Shown: positions 35,590 through 44,167 of the stretch, in pieces | Numbering within the stretch: the stretch's first letter is position 1 | Layout of the letters: each line of letters starts with the position of its first letter | Source: Roseicitreum antarcticum | GTDB taxonomy: Bacteria > Pseudomonadota > Alphaproteobacteria > Rhodobacterales > Rhodobacteraceae | Direction of reading: 5' to 3' | Length of the DNA stretch: 64,000 bases | NCBI RefSeq assembly: GCF_014681765.1 | Contig: NZ_CP061498.1 | Location: 1,922,001 to 1,986,000, forward strand | Notes under the pieces: model-generated | What the model was told of the DNA's origin: nothing | The model's database searches: none | Seen by the model: the letters and a program-made list of their open reading frames with translations, nothing else | Made by a program: the position numbers and the translations under genes

Positions 35590-36849
35590 ATGGACCTGGT
35601 ATTCGCACCGAGCCAGATCGAGACGTGGCCGATTGACCGGCTGCGCCCCTATGCCCGCAATGCCAAGATCCACGGCACCGACCAGGTCGCCAAGATCGCA
35701 GCAAGCATGGCGAAGTTCGGCTGGACTGTGCCCTGCATGGTGGCTGACGACGGCGAGCTGATCGCCGGGCATGGCCGGGTCCTGGCAGCGGCCATGCTCG
35801 GGCTGAAGGATGTGCCGGTGATCCGGCTGAGCCATCTCGACGAGGCCGAACGTCGCGCCTACCGCATTGCCGACAACAAACTGACCGAGCTGGGCGAATG
35901 GGACGAGGCAATGTTGCGCGACGAGATCGCGGGACTGCTGGCCGAGGATTTCGACCTGTCGCTGCTGGGCATCACCGATGAGGATCTGGATGCCTTATTG
36001 CGCGATCCCGATCAGCTGGAAGGCGGCGCGGTCGAAGGCGAGGATGACATTCCCGAACCGCCAGCCACGCCGGTGTCGGTTGCGGGCGACCTCTGGCAGC
36101 TTGGATCGCACCGGCTGATCTGCGGCGACAGCACGTCTGGTGATGTTGTCGGGCGGCTCTTGGGCGATGTGAAGCCCCTGCTGATGGTCACCGATCCGCC
36201 CTACGGCGTGGAGTATGACCCGTCGTGGCGCAATCAGGCGGGCGCGGCCAAAACGAAACGCACCGGCAAGGTGCTGAACGACGATCGGGCGGACTGGAGC
36301 GAGGCATGGGCGCTGTTCCCTGGCGATGTCGCCTATGTCTGGCACGGCGCGCTGCATAGCTCAACCGTCGCCGAAAGCCTCCTAGCGGCGGGATTTGCCG
36401 TCCGGTCGCAGATCATCTGGGCCAAGGACAGGCTGGTGCTGAGCCGGGGCGACTATCACTGGCAGCACGAACCTTGCTGGTATGCTGTCAAAAAGACCGG
36501 CAAAGGGCACTGGGCGGGCGACCGCAAGCAGACCACGCTGTGGCACATTTCGGGCAAGGACCAGGACGCCGCCACGGTCCATGGCACGCAAAAACCGGTC
36601 GAGTGCATGCGCCGCCCGATCCTGAACAATTCCAGCCCGGGTCAGGCGGTGTTTGAACCGTTCATGGGATCCGGCACCACGCTGATCGCGGCGGAAACCA
36701 CGGGCCGCGTCTGTTTCGGGATCGAGCTGAATCCGGCCTATGTTGATGTGGCCATCGAACGCTGGCAGCAGTTCACCGGCGCGAATGCCGTTCTGGCCGA
36801 CACCGGCGAGACCTTTGCCGAGTTGAAGGCGAAGAGGCTGACGGCATGA
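35590..36849 (+). CDS. ParB-nuclease-like domain fused to a DNA methyltransferase (N6-adenine type)
   Basis: 419 residues from ATG 35590. Residues 1-110 are a ParB/Srx-like domain (RLRPYARNAKIHGTDQVAKI, DDGELIAGHGRVLAA, YRIADNKLTELGEW). The C-terminal methyltransferase has motif IV LLMVTDPPYGVEYDP and motif I VFEPFMGSGTTLIAAE, in the permuted beta-class order. Common in phages, where it modifies phage DNA. Overlaps the next, paralogous gene by four bases. Confidence 0.9.
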   Translation: MDLVFAPSQIETWPIDRLRPYARNAKIHGTDQVAKIAASMAKFGWTVPCMVADDGELIAGHGRVLAAAMLGLKDVPVIRLSHLDEAERRAYRIADNKLTELGEWDEAMLRDEIAGLLAEDFDLSLLGITDEDLDALLRDPDQLEGGAVEGEDDIPEPPATPVSVAGDLWQLGSHRLICGDSTSGDVVGRLLGDVKPLLMVTDPPYGVEYDPSWRNQAGAAKTKRTGKVLNDDRADWSEAWALFPGDVAYVWHGALHSSTVAESLLAAGFAVRSQIIWAKDRLVLSRGDYHWQHEPCWYAVKKTGKGHWAGDRKQTTLWHISGKDQDAATVHGTQKPVECMRRPILNNSSPGQAVFEPFMGSGTTLIAAETTGRVCFGIELNPAYVDVAIERWQQFTGANAVLADTGETFAELKAKRLTA

Positions 36850-38174
36850 ACGCGCCCCTGCTGCCGGGCCGGATCGAACATTGGCCCCTCGCGCGGCTGA
36901 AGCCTTACGCCCGGAATGCCAAGACCCACGACGCCAATCAGGTGGCCAAGATCGCCGCCAGCATGGCCGAGTTTGGCTGGACCGTGCCGGTGCTCGTCGC
37001 GGCCGACGGGGAGTTGATCGCTGGCCATGGTCGCATCCTGGCAGCTGTCCATCTGGGACTAACCGAGGCCCCAGTCATCGTGCTGGGCCATCTGAACGAG
37101 GCACAGCGCCGGGCCTATCGCATCGCCGACAACAAATTAACCGAGCTGGGCGGCTGGGACGAAGCCCTGCTCCTGCAGGAATTGCAGGCGCTGTTGGCAG
37201 AGGATTTCGACCTCGGGCTGATCGGGATCCCCGAGGATGAGCTGGACGCTTTGCTGGCCGACGCCGACGACCGACCGGCGATTTCTGACGATGCAGCCGA
37301 TGCCATCCCCGAGCCACCCGCCGGACCCATCACCAAGCCGGGCGACATCTGGGCGCTGGGCAAGCACCGCCTCAGCTGTGGCGACGCCACCGATCCTGCC
37401 GCCGTAGCCAGGCTGATGCAGGGTGAGGCTGCCACGCTGATGTTCACCTCGCCGCCCTATGCCCAACAACGCGACTACGGTGCCGCCAAGGAAAAGGTCG
37501 GCGACTGGGATGCGCTGATGCAGGGTGTGTTCGCTGCAGCGCCGGTCACCAATGACGCACAACTGCTGGTCAACCTCGGCCTCGTGCATCGCGACAGCGA
37601 GTGGCAGCCCTATTGGGAAGGATGGGTGGAATGGATGCGCAAATCTGGCTGGCGACGCTTTGGCTGGTATGTCTGGGATCAGGGGCCCGGCCTGCCGGGC
37701 GACTGGAACGGCCGCCTGGCCCCATCGCACGAGTTCATTTTCCACTTCAACCGCGCACCCCGCAAACCGCACAAGACCGTCGCGTCCAAGCACGCGGGCG
37801 AAACCCTTGGCGGCGGTGGGCTGCGCGGGGCCGACGGCACCGTCCACGCCAAGACCGGCACCGGCAACGCGATCCAGAGCCACCGCATCCCCGACAGCGT
37901 CTTCCGCATCATGCGCCACAAGGGCGGATTGGGGGCCGCAGGATCCCATCCGGCGGTGTTCCCGGTAGCGCTGGTCGAGGCGGTCCTGACGGCGTTCTCT
38001 GACCCCGGCGGCCTGATCTATGAGCCGTTCTGCGGCTCCGGCACCCAGATCGTTGCCGCCGAACGCGCTGGGAGGCGGTGTTTCGCAATGGAACTGGACC
38101 CGGTCTATTGCGACGTCGCCGTACGGCGCTGGGAAATAGCGACTGGGAGGACGGCCATGACCGCACCGAATTGA
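36846..38174 (+). CDS. Second ParB-domain DNA methyltransferase, SPPY type
   Basis: 442 residues. The N-terminal ParB-like domain is clearly paralogous to the previous gene (RLKPYARNAKTHDANQVAKI). Motif IV is LMFTSPPYAQQRDYG, typical of N4-cytosine or some N6-adenine enzymes, and motif I is IYEPFCGSGTQIVAAERAGR. Tandem duplication with divergence of the catalytic motif suggests different target specificities. Confidence 0.9.
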   Translation: MNAPLLPGRIEHWPLARLKPYARNAKTHDANQVAKIAASMAEFGWTVPVLVAADGELIAGHGRILAAVHLGLTEAPVIVLGHLNEAQRRAYRIADNKLTELGGWDEALLLQELQALLAEDFDLGLIGIPEDELDALLADADDRPAISDDAADAIPEPPAGPITKPGDIWALGKHRLSCGDATDPAAVARLMQGEAATLMFTSPPYAQQRDYGAAKEKVGDWDALMQGVFAAAPVTNDAQLLVNLGLVHRDSEWQPYWEGWVEWMRKSGWRRFGWYVWDQGPGLPGDWNGRLAPSHEFIFHFNRAPRKPHKTVASKHAGETLGGGGLRGADGTVHAKTGTGNAIQSHRIPDSVFRIMRHKGGLGAAGSHPAVFPVALVEAVLTAFSDPGGLIYEPFCGSGTQIVAAERAGRRCFAMELDPVYCDVAVRRWEIATGRTAMTAPN

Positions 38175-38201
38175 CACTGCGGCTCGAGGCCGTCAAAGTG
38201 A

Positions 38202-38221
38202 GCAATTCGGACAAAGTGTGA
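38202..38221. repeat. Cargo-boundary repeat, matching 49446-49465
   Basis: GCAATTCGGACAAAGTGTGA here, with one difference from GCAATGCGGACAAAGTGTGA at 49446-49465. Both lie just after the end of a phage gene and before an inserted cargo gene. Confidence 0.5.
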
Positions 38222-38261
38222 AGTCAATGCCGTTGGTGATGTCGCTAGACAGAGGTCTCTC

Positions 38262-39122
38262 ATGTTGCTCAGGCTTCTCCTCTATCTCCTCGCTATTCTC
38301 GCGACTGGGCTTGCTGTTCTGGTTGCCTTACGGGTTTGGGACTCCCGTGCCGATCAAAACCTGCACGATAAATTGGAACGTTTGTCCCCTTCGGTCGTGC
38401 CACGGTTCGAAGAACAAATGGTGTTGGATTTGCCAGAACCGGCCGCCCGCTTCTTTCAATTTGCAATTCTGCCCGGCACCGAACTCAAGTCGGTTGCGGT
38501 GATCCGAATGGGCGGAGAACTCTCGCTGGGTTCCCGGCAGGACCCCAACTATCAGCCGATGGAAGCCGACCAAATCCTTGCCCCACCTCACGGTCTGCTG
38601 TGGCAGGTGCGTCTTGAGGGAGCATCCCATGTCACGGGCAGCGACGCCTATTCGTCTGAAAATAGCTGGAGCCGGTTCAGGCTTCTGAATCTCATACCGG
38701 TTGGCCGGGTGTCGCACGACGCTGACCATATGCGCTCTGCTTTTGGACGCCTGGTCGGGGAAGGCCTGTTCTGGACTCCTGCCGCGTTCCTGCCCGCAGC
38801 GAACGCTGGCTGGGACCATCTTGAATGGGAGATCGTGGATCAGGACACTGCCGCCGTCATCGTGCGTCACGGAGGCTTGGAGCAGCGCGCAGAAGTGACG
38901 GTAGGTGAGAACGGACAACCCCTGCGGGTCGTTTTTCAAAGATGGAGCAATGAAAATGAAGATCGCTTCTTCCGCTTGCAACCCTTTGGCGGAGACCTGA
39001 CCGAATTCCGAAATTTCGATGGTTTCAACCTTCCAACCCGTGTGATCGGCGGCAACTTTTACGGTACCGATCTATACCACCCCTTTTTCATAGCAGAGGT
39101 CGAATCGATCAGTTTTCCTTGA
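38262..39122 (+). CDS. Membrane-anchored DUF6544-like protein, cargo gene
   Basis: 286 residues. One N-terminal membrane segment (LLRLLLYLLAILATGLAVLV), then a soluble domain with MVLDLPEPAARFFQFAILPG, VAVIRMGGELSLG, SAFGRLVGEGLFWTPAAFLP and WDHLEWEIVDQDTAAVIV that I associate with DUF6544-type proteins of bacterial chromosomes, not with phages. It lies between the methyltransferases and the leftward small-gene operon and is not needed for phage growth as far as can be judged. Confidence 0.7.
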   Translation: MLLRLLLYLLAILATGLAVLVALRVWDSRADQNLHDKLERLSPSVVPRFEEQMVLDLPEPAARFFQFAILPGTELKSVAVIRMGGELSLGSRQDPNYQPMEADQILAPPHGLLWQVRLEGASHVTGSDAYSSENSWSRFRLLNLIPVGRVSHDADHMRSAFGRLVGEGLFWTPAAFLPAANAGWDHLEWEIVDQDTAAVIVRHGGLEQRAEVTVGENGQPLRVVFQRWSNENEDRFFRLQPFGGDLTEFRNFDGFNLPTRVIGGNFYGTDLYHPFFIAEVESISFP

Positions 39123-39214
39123 AAGGAAGGGTCGCGTGAGAAACCGGAAATGAGCAATAAATGCGGATAATTCAGCACTTTGCTTAAGGCTCCAGAGCAG
39201 ACATCGGACTGCTT

Positions 39215-39757
39215 CTAACCGGATCCGCCGATACGGTAAATCCGTCCCCTTCCTTCCTCCTTCACCGAAGTAACAACCAGCCCCAGCTTCTTGCCCAAGG
39301 CACCGGACATTGCGCCGCGAGCGCTATGTGCCTGCCAGCCCGTGGCGGCGATGATCGCCTCCATCGTGGCACCTTCGGGAGCTTGAAGCATCGCGATCAG
39401 CATCGACTGTTTGGTGCCCGCACGCTGGATCGGCGGTTTCGGCGCGCGCGTTTCAGACGCTCGTTCGCGGATGGCGACCACGGTCTTGGCCACCACCGGC
39501 TCGATCCCAATGGCCAGCAGTCCAGCGTCAGTGACCGCCAGCGTGGTCCCATGACCATCGCCGGTTTCGCGCCAAAGGGGTTCGCCCTGGCGCAGGTCGA
39601 CGTCGATCTCTTGCAGCCAACCGTGTGCGATCATCTTGGTAACCGCCATCTTCGCGGCCGCACCATGCAGCCCCTTCGGCAGCGGCAAGGCGATGTTGTC
39701 GGGGCGCTGGGCCCCGGCGCTGAGGATGATGGTCTGGGTGTCGGTGAGTTTCGTCAT
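39215..39757 (-). CDS. DUF3489-type protein
   Basis: 180 residues. C-terminal DUF3489: GTKQSMLIAMLQAPEGATME, AIIAATGWQAHSARGAMSGA and a basic end (GRGRIYRIGGSG), a winged-helix-like fold. N-terminal part has TQTIILSAGAQRPDNIALPL. Such proteins are frequent in prophages near terminase genes. Last gene of the leftward operon 41280-39215. Confidence 0.82.
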   Translation of the reverse strand: MTKLTDTQTIILSAGAQRPDNIALPLPKGLHGAAAKMAVTKMIAHGWLQEIDVDLRQGEPLWRETGDGHGTTLAVTDAGLLAIGIEPVVAKTVVAIRERASETRAPKPPIQRAGTKQSMLIAMLQAPEGATMEAIIAATGWQAHSARGAMSGALGKKLGLVVTSVKEEGRGRIYRIGGSG

Positions 39758-39769
39758 GGCAGGGTCCTG

Positions 39770-39994
39770 TTACTGGTCGTGCTGGGCAAGGAAGGCGGTG
39801 ATGCGCGACAACAGATCGTTGTGGCCGTTTACGTCGGCCCCGAGGATCACGTCGCCATCATCGTCGGTTTCCAGATCGGCAATTTCGCGCAGCAGGGCGA
39901 TGGCATCGTCGCAGGCTGCGAGACGTTCGGCCTCCCATGCGGCGGTGATCGCATCCTGTTCGATCTGGTGGCGCTGAGCAGGATCAAGCGGCAT
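39770..39994 (-). CDS. Small conserved phage protein (paralogue at 3112-3336)
   Basis: 74 residues (MPLDPAQRHQIEQDAITAAW, acidic DLETDDDGDVILGADVNG). Conserved with the copy at 3112-3336. Overlaps the upstream gene by 11 bases. Confidence 0.78.
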   Translation of the reverse strand: MPLDPAQRHQIEQDAITAAWEAERLAACDDAIALLREIADLETDDDGDVILGADVNGHNDLLSRITAFLAQHDQ

Positions 39995-40211
39995 GCTCGC
40001 CCTCCTTGAAGGCGCTGTCGGTGATCTTGCGCAGCAGGCTGGCGTAGTGGTTCAGGGTGCCAACATCGCCCCAGTTGATCTCGTCGGGGTGCGCTTCAAA
40101 ATGGTCGTCGCTGAGGGCCGTCAAGCGCGCCAGCATTGCGTCGATCTGAACCTTGGTGGTCATGAAGGCGTCGAGGGCTTTGGTGTTGTCGGTGGCGCAG
40201 CGGGTGGTCAT
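39984..40211 (-). CDS. Small conserved phage protein (paralogue at 3326-3553)
   Basis: 75 residues from ATG 40211, with CCGGAGACC upstream; ATG 40238 is possible. NTKALDAFMTTKVQIDAMLA and WGDVGTLNHYASLLRKITDS are shared with the copy at 3326-3553. A region at 40250-40300 resembles the two conserved promoters and may start transcription here. Confidence 0.78.
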   Translation of the reverse strand: MTTRCATDNTKALDAFMTTKVQIDAMLARLTALSDDHFEAHPDEINWGDVGTLNHYASLLRKITDSAFKEGEHAA

Positions 40212-40313
40212 GGCTTGGTCTCCGGGGATGAGTTGCATCGTTTTGGTGTAATTACCATCGCTCTGGCGGGGTGGTTAGTGTAGGTAAATCCAAGCAATAT
40301 CAGTGCTTTCTGA

Positions 40314-40610
40314 TTACACTCTTGCCGCATCTGCCTTCGGCAACACGTTCACCCACTGGCAGTCGATCCACATGTAAAGATGCGCAAACTCCTGCGTCGG
40401 ACGCGGCAGCATGCGCGGATCGCGCGGCGGGTTGAAGCAGTCCAGTGCCTCGGCCGTGACCTGCCGGATCTCGCGCGCGGCAAGGATGTCCTCGGGTTTC
40501 CAGTGCGCCAGCGCGGGCAGCATATGGGCGGGATAGCCGTCGAAGTGGACGTAAACATGCGCCCATTCGTCGGTCCCGGTCTGGATGGCGATCTGCGCCC
40601 GGGTGCTCAT
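40314..40610 (-). CDS. Small conserved phage protein
   Basis: 98 residues: MSTRAQIAIQTGTDEWAHVY, HFDGYPAHMLPALAHWKPED and AHLYMWIDCQWVNVLPKA. The pattern resembles small proteins often found with ParB-methyltransferases and terminase genes in alphaproteobacterial prophages. Function unknown. Confidence 0.75.
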   Translation of the reverse strand: MSTRAQIAIQTGTDEWAHVYVHFDGYPAHMLPALAHWKPEDILAAREIRQVTAEALDCFNPPRDPRMLPRPTQEFAHLYMWIDCQWVNVLPKADAARV

Positions 40611-40621
40611 GTCGCCCTCCG

Positions 40622-40837
40622 TCAGATCAGCTGAAGCTCGACCAGCATGGCGCTGGCAGCGGCCAGTTGCGCGGTCGGCAGGTCGATCTTGATGTGCGAG
40701 AAGAGGTCCGAGCAGTCGGCGCGGACGCCCGCTTCCTTCAGCGCGTCCTCGATACCCGCGGCGACGCTGTTCAGGCGCGAACGGTCCAGATGGTCGGGCA
40801 GCGTGGCGATGTCGATGCGGATGGTGGTGGTGGTCAT
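40622..40837 (-). CDS. Small hypothetical phage protein
   Basis: 71 residues: MTTTTIRIDIATLPDHLDRS, then alternating helix and strand with no recognised motif. It is in the leftward operon with short spacing on both sides. Confidence 0.65.
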   Translation of the reverse strand: MTTTTIRIDIATLPDHLDRSRLNSVAAGIEDALKEAGVRADCSDLFSHIKIDLPTAQLAAASAMLVELQLI

Positions 40838-40849
40838 GATCTTGTCCTT

Positions 40850-41059
40850 TCAGGGTTGGGTTGCGGCGCTAGCGCCAGTGCTGCGGCCAGCTTCAAAGGC
40901 CTCTTCCAGCGCATCGCGGATCGCCCAGACCGCGACATCGTGGAAGTCGAGCCGGTCCCGATTGCGGGTCTCCAGCGTTTCAATGAAGAACCGGCGCTGG
41001 GCGATATCGAGGATCAAGGCTTCGCGGGCGGCCTCGGGGGTGGATTTGCGTTTGGCCAT
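40850..41059 (-). CDS. Small phage protein, DUF6900-like
   Basis: 69 residues from ATG 41059, chosen for GGAGGAG 8 bases upstream. FFIETLETRNRDRLDFHDVA followed by VWAIRDALEEAFEAGR recalls DUF6900. Function unknown. Confidence 0.7.
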   Translation of the reverse strand: MAKRKSTPEAAREALILDIAQRRFFIETLETRNRDRLDFHDVAVWAIRDALEEAFEAGRSTGASAATQP

Positions 41060-41061
41060 GA

Positions 41062-41280
41062 TCACTCCTCCCAGCGGTGCTCAGGGTGGGTCGTGCGCGC
41101 GCGGGCTTCCTCGCGCATCATCTCGTGGGCGCGTGCCATCTCGACCATCCCGTCGGCCTGGCTCGTCCGCCCCGACATGACTTCATCCATCACCCAGTTC
41201 ACCCGCTCCTGCGCAGGGCTGGTGTGGTTGCGCCACCCGTCGCTCATCGAGCTGTGTCCCATCTTTTCCTGTGCGCGCAT
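41062..41280 (-). CDS. Small hypothetical phage protein, first gene of the leftward operon
   Basis: 72 residues (MRAQEKMGHSSMSDGWRNHT), with MARAHEMMREEARART near the end. No family recognised. The conserved promoter at 41335-41363 is placed correctly for it. Confidence 0.65.
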   Translation of the reverse strand: MRAQEKMGHSSMSDGWRNHTSPAQERVNWVMDEVMSGRTSQADGMVEMARAHEMMREEARARTTHPEHRWEE

Positions 41281-41334
41281 GGTGGTCTCCGATCCTCATG
41301 TAAGGGGTGCGGTGCACCCGTTTGCCTTGCACCA

Positions 41335-41363
41335 TGAATCGCTCTATCGCGGAGTGTAATCAA
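41335..41363 (-). promoter_or_regulatory. Promoter of the leftward small-gene operon
   Basis: Read leftward: TTGATT, 17 bases, GATTCA. Conserved with 3596-3624, including the TTCAG before the -35 box. It lies 55 bases before the start of the gene at 41280. Confidence 0.55.
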
Positions 41364-41420
41364 CTGAATAAGATCACTATTTCCGTTTAATTCCAATATC
41401 TTGAGGTTAATGCAGTCGCC

Positions 41421-41960
41421 ATGGAAGGTATGTCCGAACGCGAGTATTCCGCCCATTCCGGTCTGTCGCGCGGGGCGATCCAGAAGGCGCGAAAGGCCAG
41501 TCGGCTGGTGGTTTACAGCGACGGGTCAATCAACGCGGCGGCGTCAGATGTGCGCCGTGCCGACATGACCGACCCGGACCAGCAGCGGCGCAGCACTGGC
41601 GGCGGCGATAGCAGTTTCAGCGGCCCCGCCGACAGCTCGTCCTATCTGAAGGCCCGCACCGCGCTGACGGTCTACCAGGCGCAGGACAAGCAGCTTGGCA
41701 TCCAGAAGAAGAAGGGCACGCTGGTTGATCGCGCGCGCGCCGAAGCACTGGTGTTCCGGTTGGCGCGGCAGGAACGCGACACATGGGTCACCTGGCCTGC
41801 CCGCGTGTCAGCACTGATGGCGGCGGAAGTGGCTCTGGGAGTGGAAAAACAAACCGGAACACCGGTGATTATCGAGGCCGCGATCCTGCAGAGGGTGTTG
41901 GAAGCCCATGTCAGACAGCACCTCGAAGCCCTCGCCGATCTCCGGGTCAGCCTCGGATAG
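41421..41960 (+). CDS. Phage terminase small subunit (Nu1-like)
   Basis: 179 residues. MEGMSEREYSAHSGLSRGAI is a winged helix-turn-helix, followed by KARTALTVYQAQDKQLGIQK and KKGTLVDRARAEALVFRLAR, then a C-terminal helix that would bind the large subunit. Recognises the packaging site of phage DNA. Overlaps the large-subunit gene by 53 bases in another frame. Confidence 0.85.
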   Translation: MEGMSEREYSAHSGLSRGAIQKARKASRLVVYSDGSINAAASDVRRADMTDPDQQRRSTGGGDSSFSGPADSSSYLKARTALTVYQAQDKQLGIQKKKGTLVDRARAEALVFRLARQERDTWVTWPARVSALMAAEVALGVEKQTGTPVIIEAAILQRVLEAHVRQHLEALADLRVSLG

Positions 41961-43947
41961 CGGTGACCTGACCGCAGACCTCGATCTGGGGTTTGACGGG
42001 GCCGAGGATATCTTGCGCAGCTGGCGCAAAGGCATGCGCCCGGATCCTGACTTGACGGTGTCGGAATGGGCGGATGCGCATCGCTGGCTCTCCTCGCGTA
42101 GTGCGGCCGAACCGGGGCGATATCGCACCGCGCGTGCACCCTACCTGCGCGAGATCATGGATGCCCTGTCGCCGCGGCACCCGGCGCAGCGCATCAGCTT
42201 CATGAAGGCGGCACAGGTCGGGGCAACCGAGGCGGGCAACAACTGGATCGGCTTCGTGATCCATCACGCTCCGGGACCAATGCTGGCCGTACTGCCGACA
42301 GTGGAAATGGCCAAGCGCACCTCGCGCGGGCGACTGGACCCACTGATCGCCGAAAGCCCGGCTTTGCGGGAACGGGTGAACCCAGCCCGGTCGCGCGACG
42401 CGGGCAACTCGATGCTGTCCAAGGAATTCCCCGGCGGCATTCTGGTGCTGACCGGTGCCAACAGCGCCACCGGCCTGCGGTCGATGCCCGCGCGGTACAT
42501 CTTTCTGGACGAGGTTGATGCTTATCCGGCCTCTGCCGACGAGGAAGGCGATCCGGTCACCTTGGCCGAAGCGCGGACCACGACCTTCTCGCATCGCCGC
42601 AAGGTGTTCATGGTCTCGACGCCCACCATCCGGGGCATCAGCCGGATCGAGCGCGAGTATGAGGCATCGGACCAGCGCAGATACTTCGTGCCCTGCCCGC
42701 ACTGTGGCCAGATGCAATGGCTGCAGTTTGAAAGGTTACGCTGGGACAAGGGGCGGCCCGATACGGCGGCCTATCATTGCGAGGGCTGCGAGACGCCCAT
42801 TGCCGAGCATCACAAGACGCAGATGCTGGAACGCGGGGAATGGCGCGCGACAGCTGTATCGGCGGATCCGCATTCGATCGGTTTCCACATCTCGGCGCTC
42901 TATTCGCCGCTGGGCTGGAAAAGCTGGCAGCAGATCGCCCGCGAATGGTTGGCGGCGCAAGGCTCGGAAGAGATGCTGCGCGCTGCGCGCAACACGCTGC
43001 TTGGCGAAACATGGGTAGAGTCGGGCGATGCGCCGGAATGGCAGCGGCTGGCCGAACGGCGCGAAGCCTATGGCGGTGCGCAGATTCCGGAAGGCGGGTT
43101 GTTCCTGACTGCCGGTGTCGATGTGCAGAAGGACCGAATTGAGGTCGATGTCTGGGCTTGGGGCCGGGACAGGACAAGCTGGTTGGTCGATCACATCGTC
43201 ATCGCGGGCGGTCCCGACGATCCACAGTGCTGGGACAAGCTGACCGCCCTCTTGGGGCGGACTTGGGCATGTGCCAATGGTGCTGTGATGATCATCGGCA
43301 AGCTGGCCATCGACACCGGGTACGAGGCCCCAGCTGTTTATGCATGGGCGCGGAAACAGGGGTTCGACCAGGTCTCGCCAATCAAGGGCCTGGAGGGCTT
43401 CAACCGCGCCACGCCAGTGTCAGGCCCGACCTTCGTCGACGCCACCATCGGCGGCAAGCGACTGCGCCGGGGCGCGCGGCTCTGGTCCGTGGCCACAGCC
43501 ACCTTCAAGACTGAGACCTATCGCTTCCTGCGGCTTGAACGCCCCTCGGATGAAGACCGGGCGCTGGGCGTCTGCGATGCCCCCGGCACGGTGCATCTGC
43601 CCGACTGGATCGACACTGAATGGCTGAAACAGCTGGTGGCCGAACAGCTGGTCACGGTGCGCAACAAGCGCGGTTACAGCCACCCCGAATGGCAGAAAAT
43701 GCGCGAGCGTAACGAGGCGCTGGATTGCCGGGTTTATGCCCGGGCGGCGGCGTGGATCATGGGCGCGGATCGCTGGGATGAGGCGACCTGGCGGCGGCTG
43801 GAAGAACAGGCAGGGGTGGAAACGCGCCTGGCACCGCAACTGCCCACGCCGATTGAACCAACAACGCCTGCCGCGCCAAAGGCCGGAACACCAACAACGC
43901 CACGGCGAAAACGCCGGGCTTACACACCGAACTTCATGAGGGATTGA
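41908..43947 (+). CDS. Phage terminase large subunit (GpA family)
   Basis: 679 residues. ATPase part: adenine motif and Walker A-like SFMKAAQVGATEAGNNWIGF, Walker B YIFLDEVDAYPASADEEGD, coupling SRIEREYEASDQRRYFVPCP. A zinc ribbon CPHCGQ and CEGCET follows (about 260-295). Nuclease part includes GVDVQKDRIEVDVWAWGRD and AIDTGYEAPAVYAWAR. The C-terminal tail is Pro/Thr-rich and basic, probably for portal contact. Full length for the lambda GpA family. Confidence 0.93.
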   Translation: MSDSTSKPSPISGSASDSGDLTADLDLGFDGAEDILRSWRKGMRPDPDLTVSEWADAHRWLSSRSAAEPGRYRTARAPYLREIMDALSPRHPAQRISFMKAAQVGATEAGNNWIGFVIHHAPGPMLAVLPTVEMAKRTSRGRLDPLIAESPALRERVNPARSRDAGNSMLSKEFPGGILVLTGANSATGLRSMPARYIFLDEVDAYPASADEEGDPVTLAEARTTTFSHRRKVFMVSTPTIRGISRIEREYEASDQRRYFVPCPHCGQMQWLQFERLRWDKGRPDTAAYHCEGCETPIAEHHKTQMLERGEWRATAVSADPHSIGFHISALYSPLGWKSWQQIAREWLAAQGSEEMLRAARNTLLGETWVESGDAPEWQRLAERREAYGGAQIPEGGLFLTAGVDVQKDRIEVDVWAWGRDRTSWLVDHIVIAGGPDDPQCWDKLTALLGRTWACANGAVMIIGKLAIDTGYEAPAVYAWARKQGFDQVSPIKGLEGFNRATPVSGPTFVDATIGGKRLRRGARLWSVATATFKTETYRFLRLERPSDEDRALGVCDAPGTVHLPDWIDTEWLKQLVAEQLVTVRNKRGYSHPEWQKMRERNEALDCRVYARAAAWIMGADRWDEATWRRLEEQAGVETRLAPQLPTPIEPTTPAAPKAGTPTTPRRKRRAYTPNFMRD

Positions 43948-43948
43948 G

Positions 43949-44164
43949 ATGGATCTGGAACGGATGCGCACCTTGCTGGCGGCACTGCAGGAAGCGCGCT
44001 ACGCAGGCGTCCGCTCGGTCAGCTATGACGGCAAGTCGATCAACTACGGCTCGGACTCGGAACTTGCCAACGCGATCAGCGATCTGGAAACCCGGATTGC
44101 CACGGCCACGACCGGTACCCCGCGTCGTCGGCGCTGGGGCACTGTCGCCTCGAAGGGCCTGTGA
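43949..44164 (+). CDS. gpW-like head-tail joining protein
   Basis: 71 residues: MDLERMRTLLAALQEARYAG and VRSVSYDGKSINYGSDSELA are typical of gpW, which binds under the portal and completes the head. One base after the terminase gene ends. Confidence 0.85.
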   Translation: MDLERMRTLLAALQEARYAGVRSVSYDGKSINYGSDSELANAISDLETRIATATTGTPRRRRWGTVASKGL

Positions 44165-44167
44165 TCC

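Noticed and set aside
37137-38177. 346-codon leftward open frame
   Set aside because: Antisense of the second ParB-methyltransferase gene.
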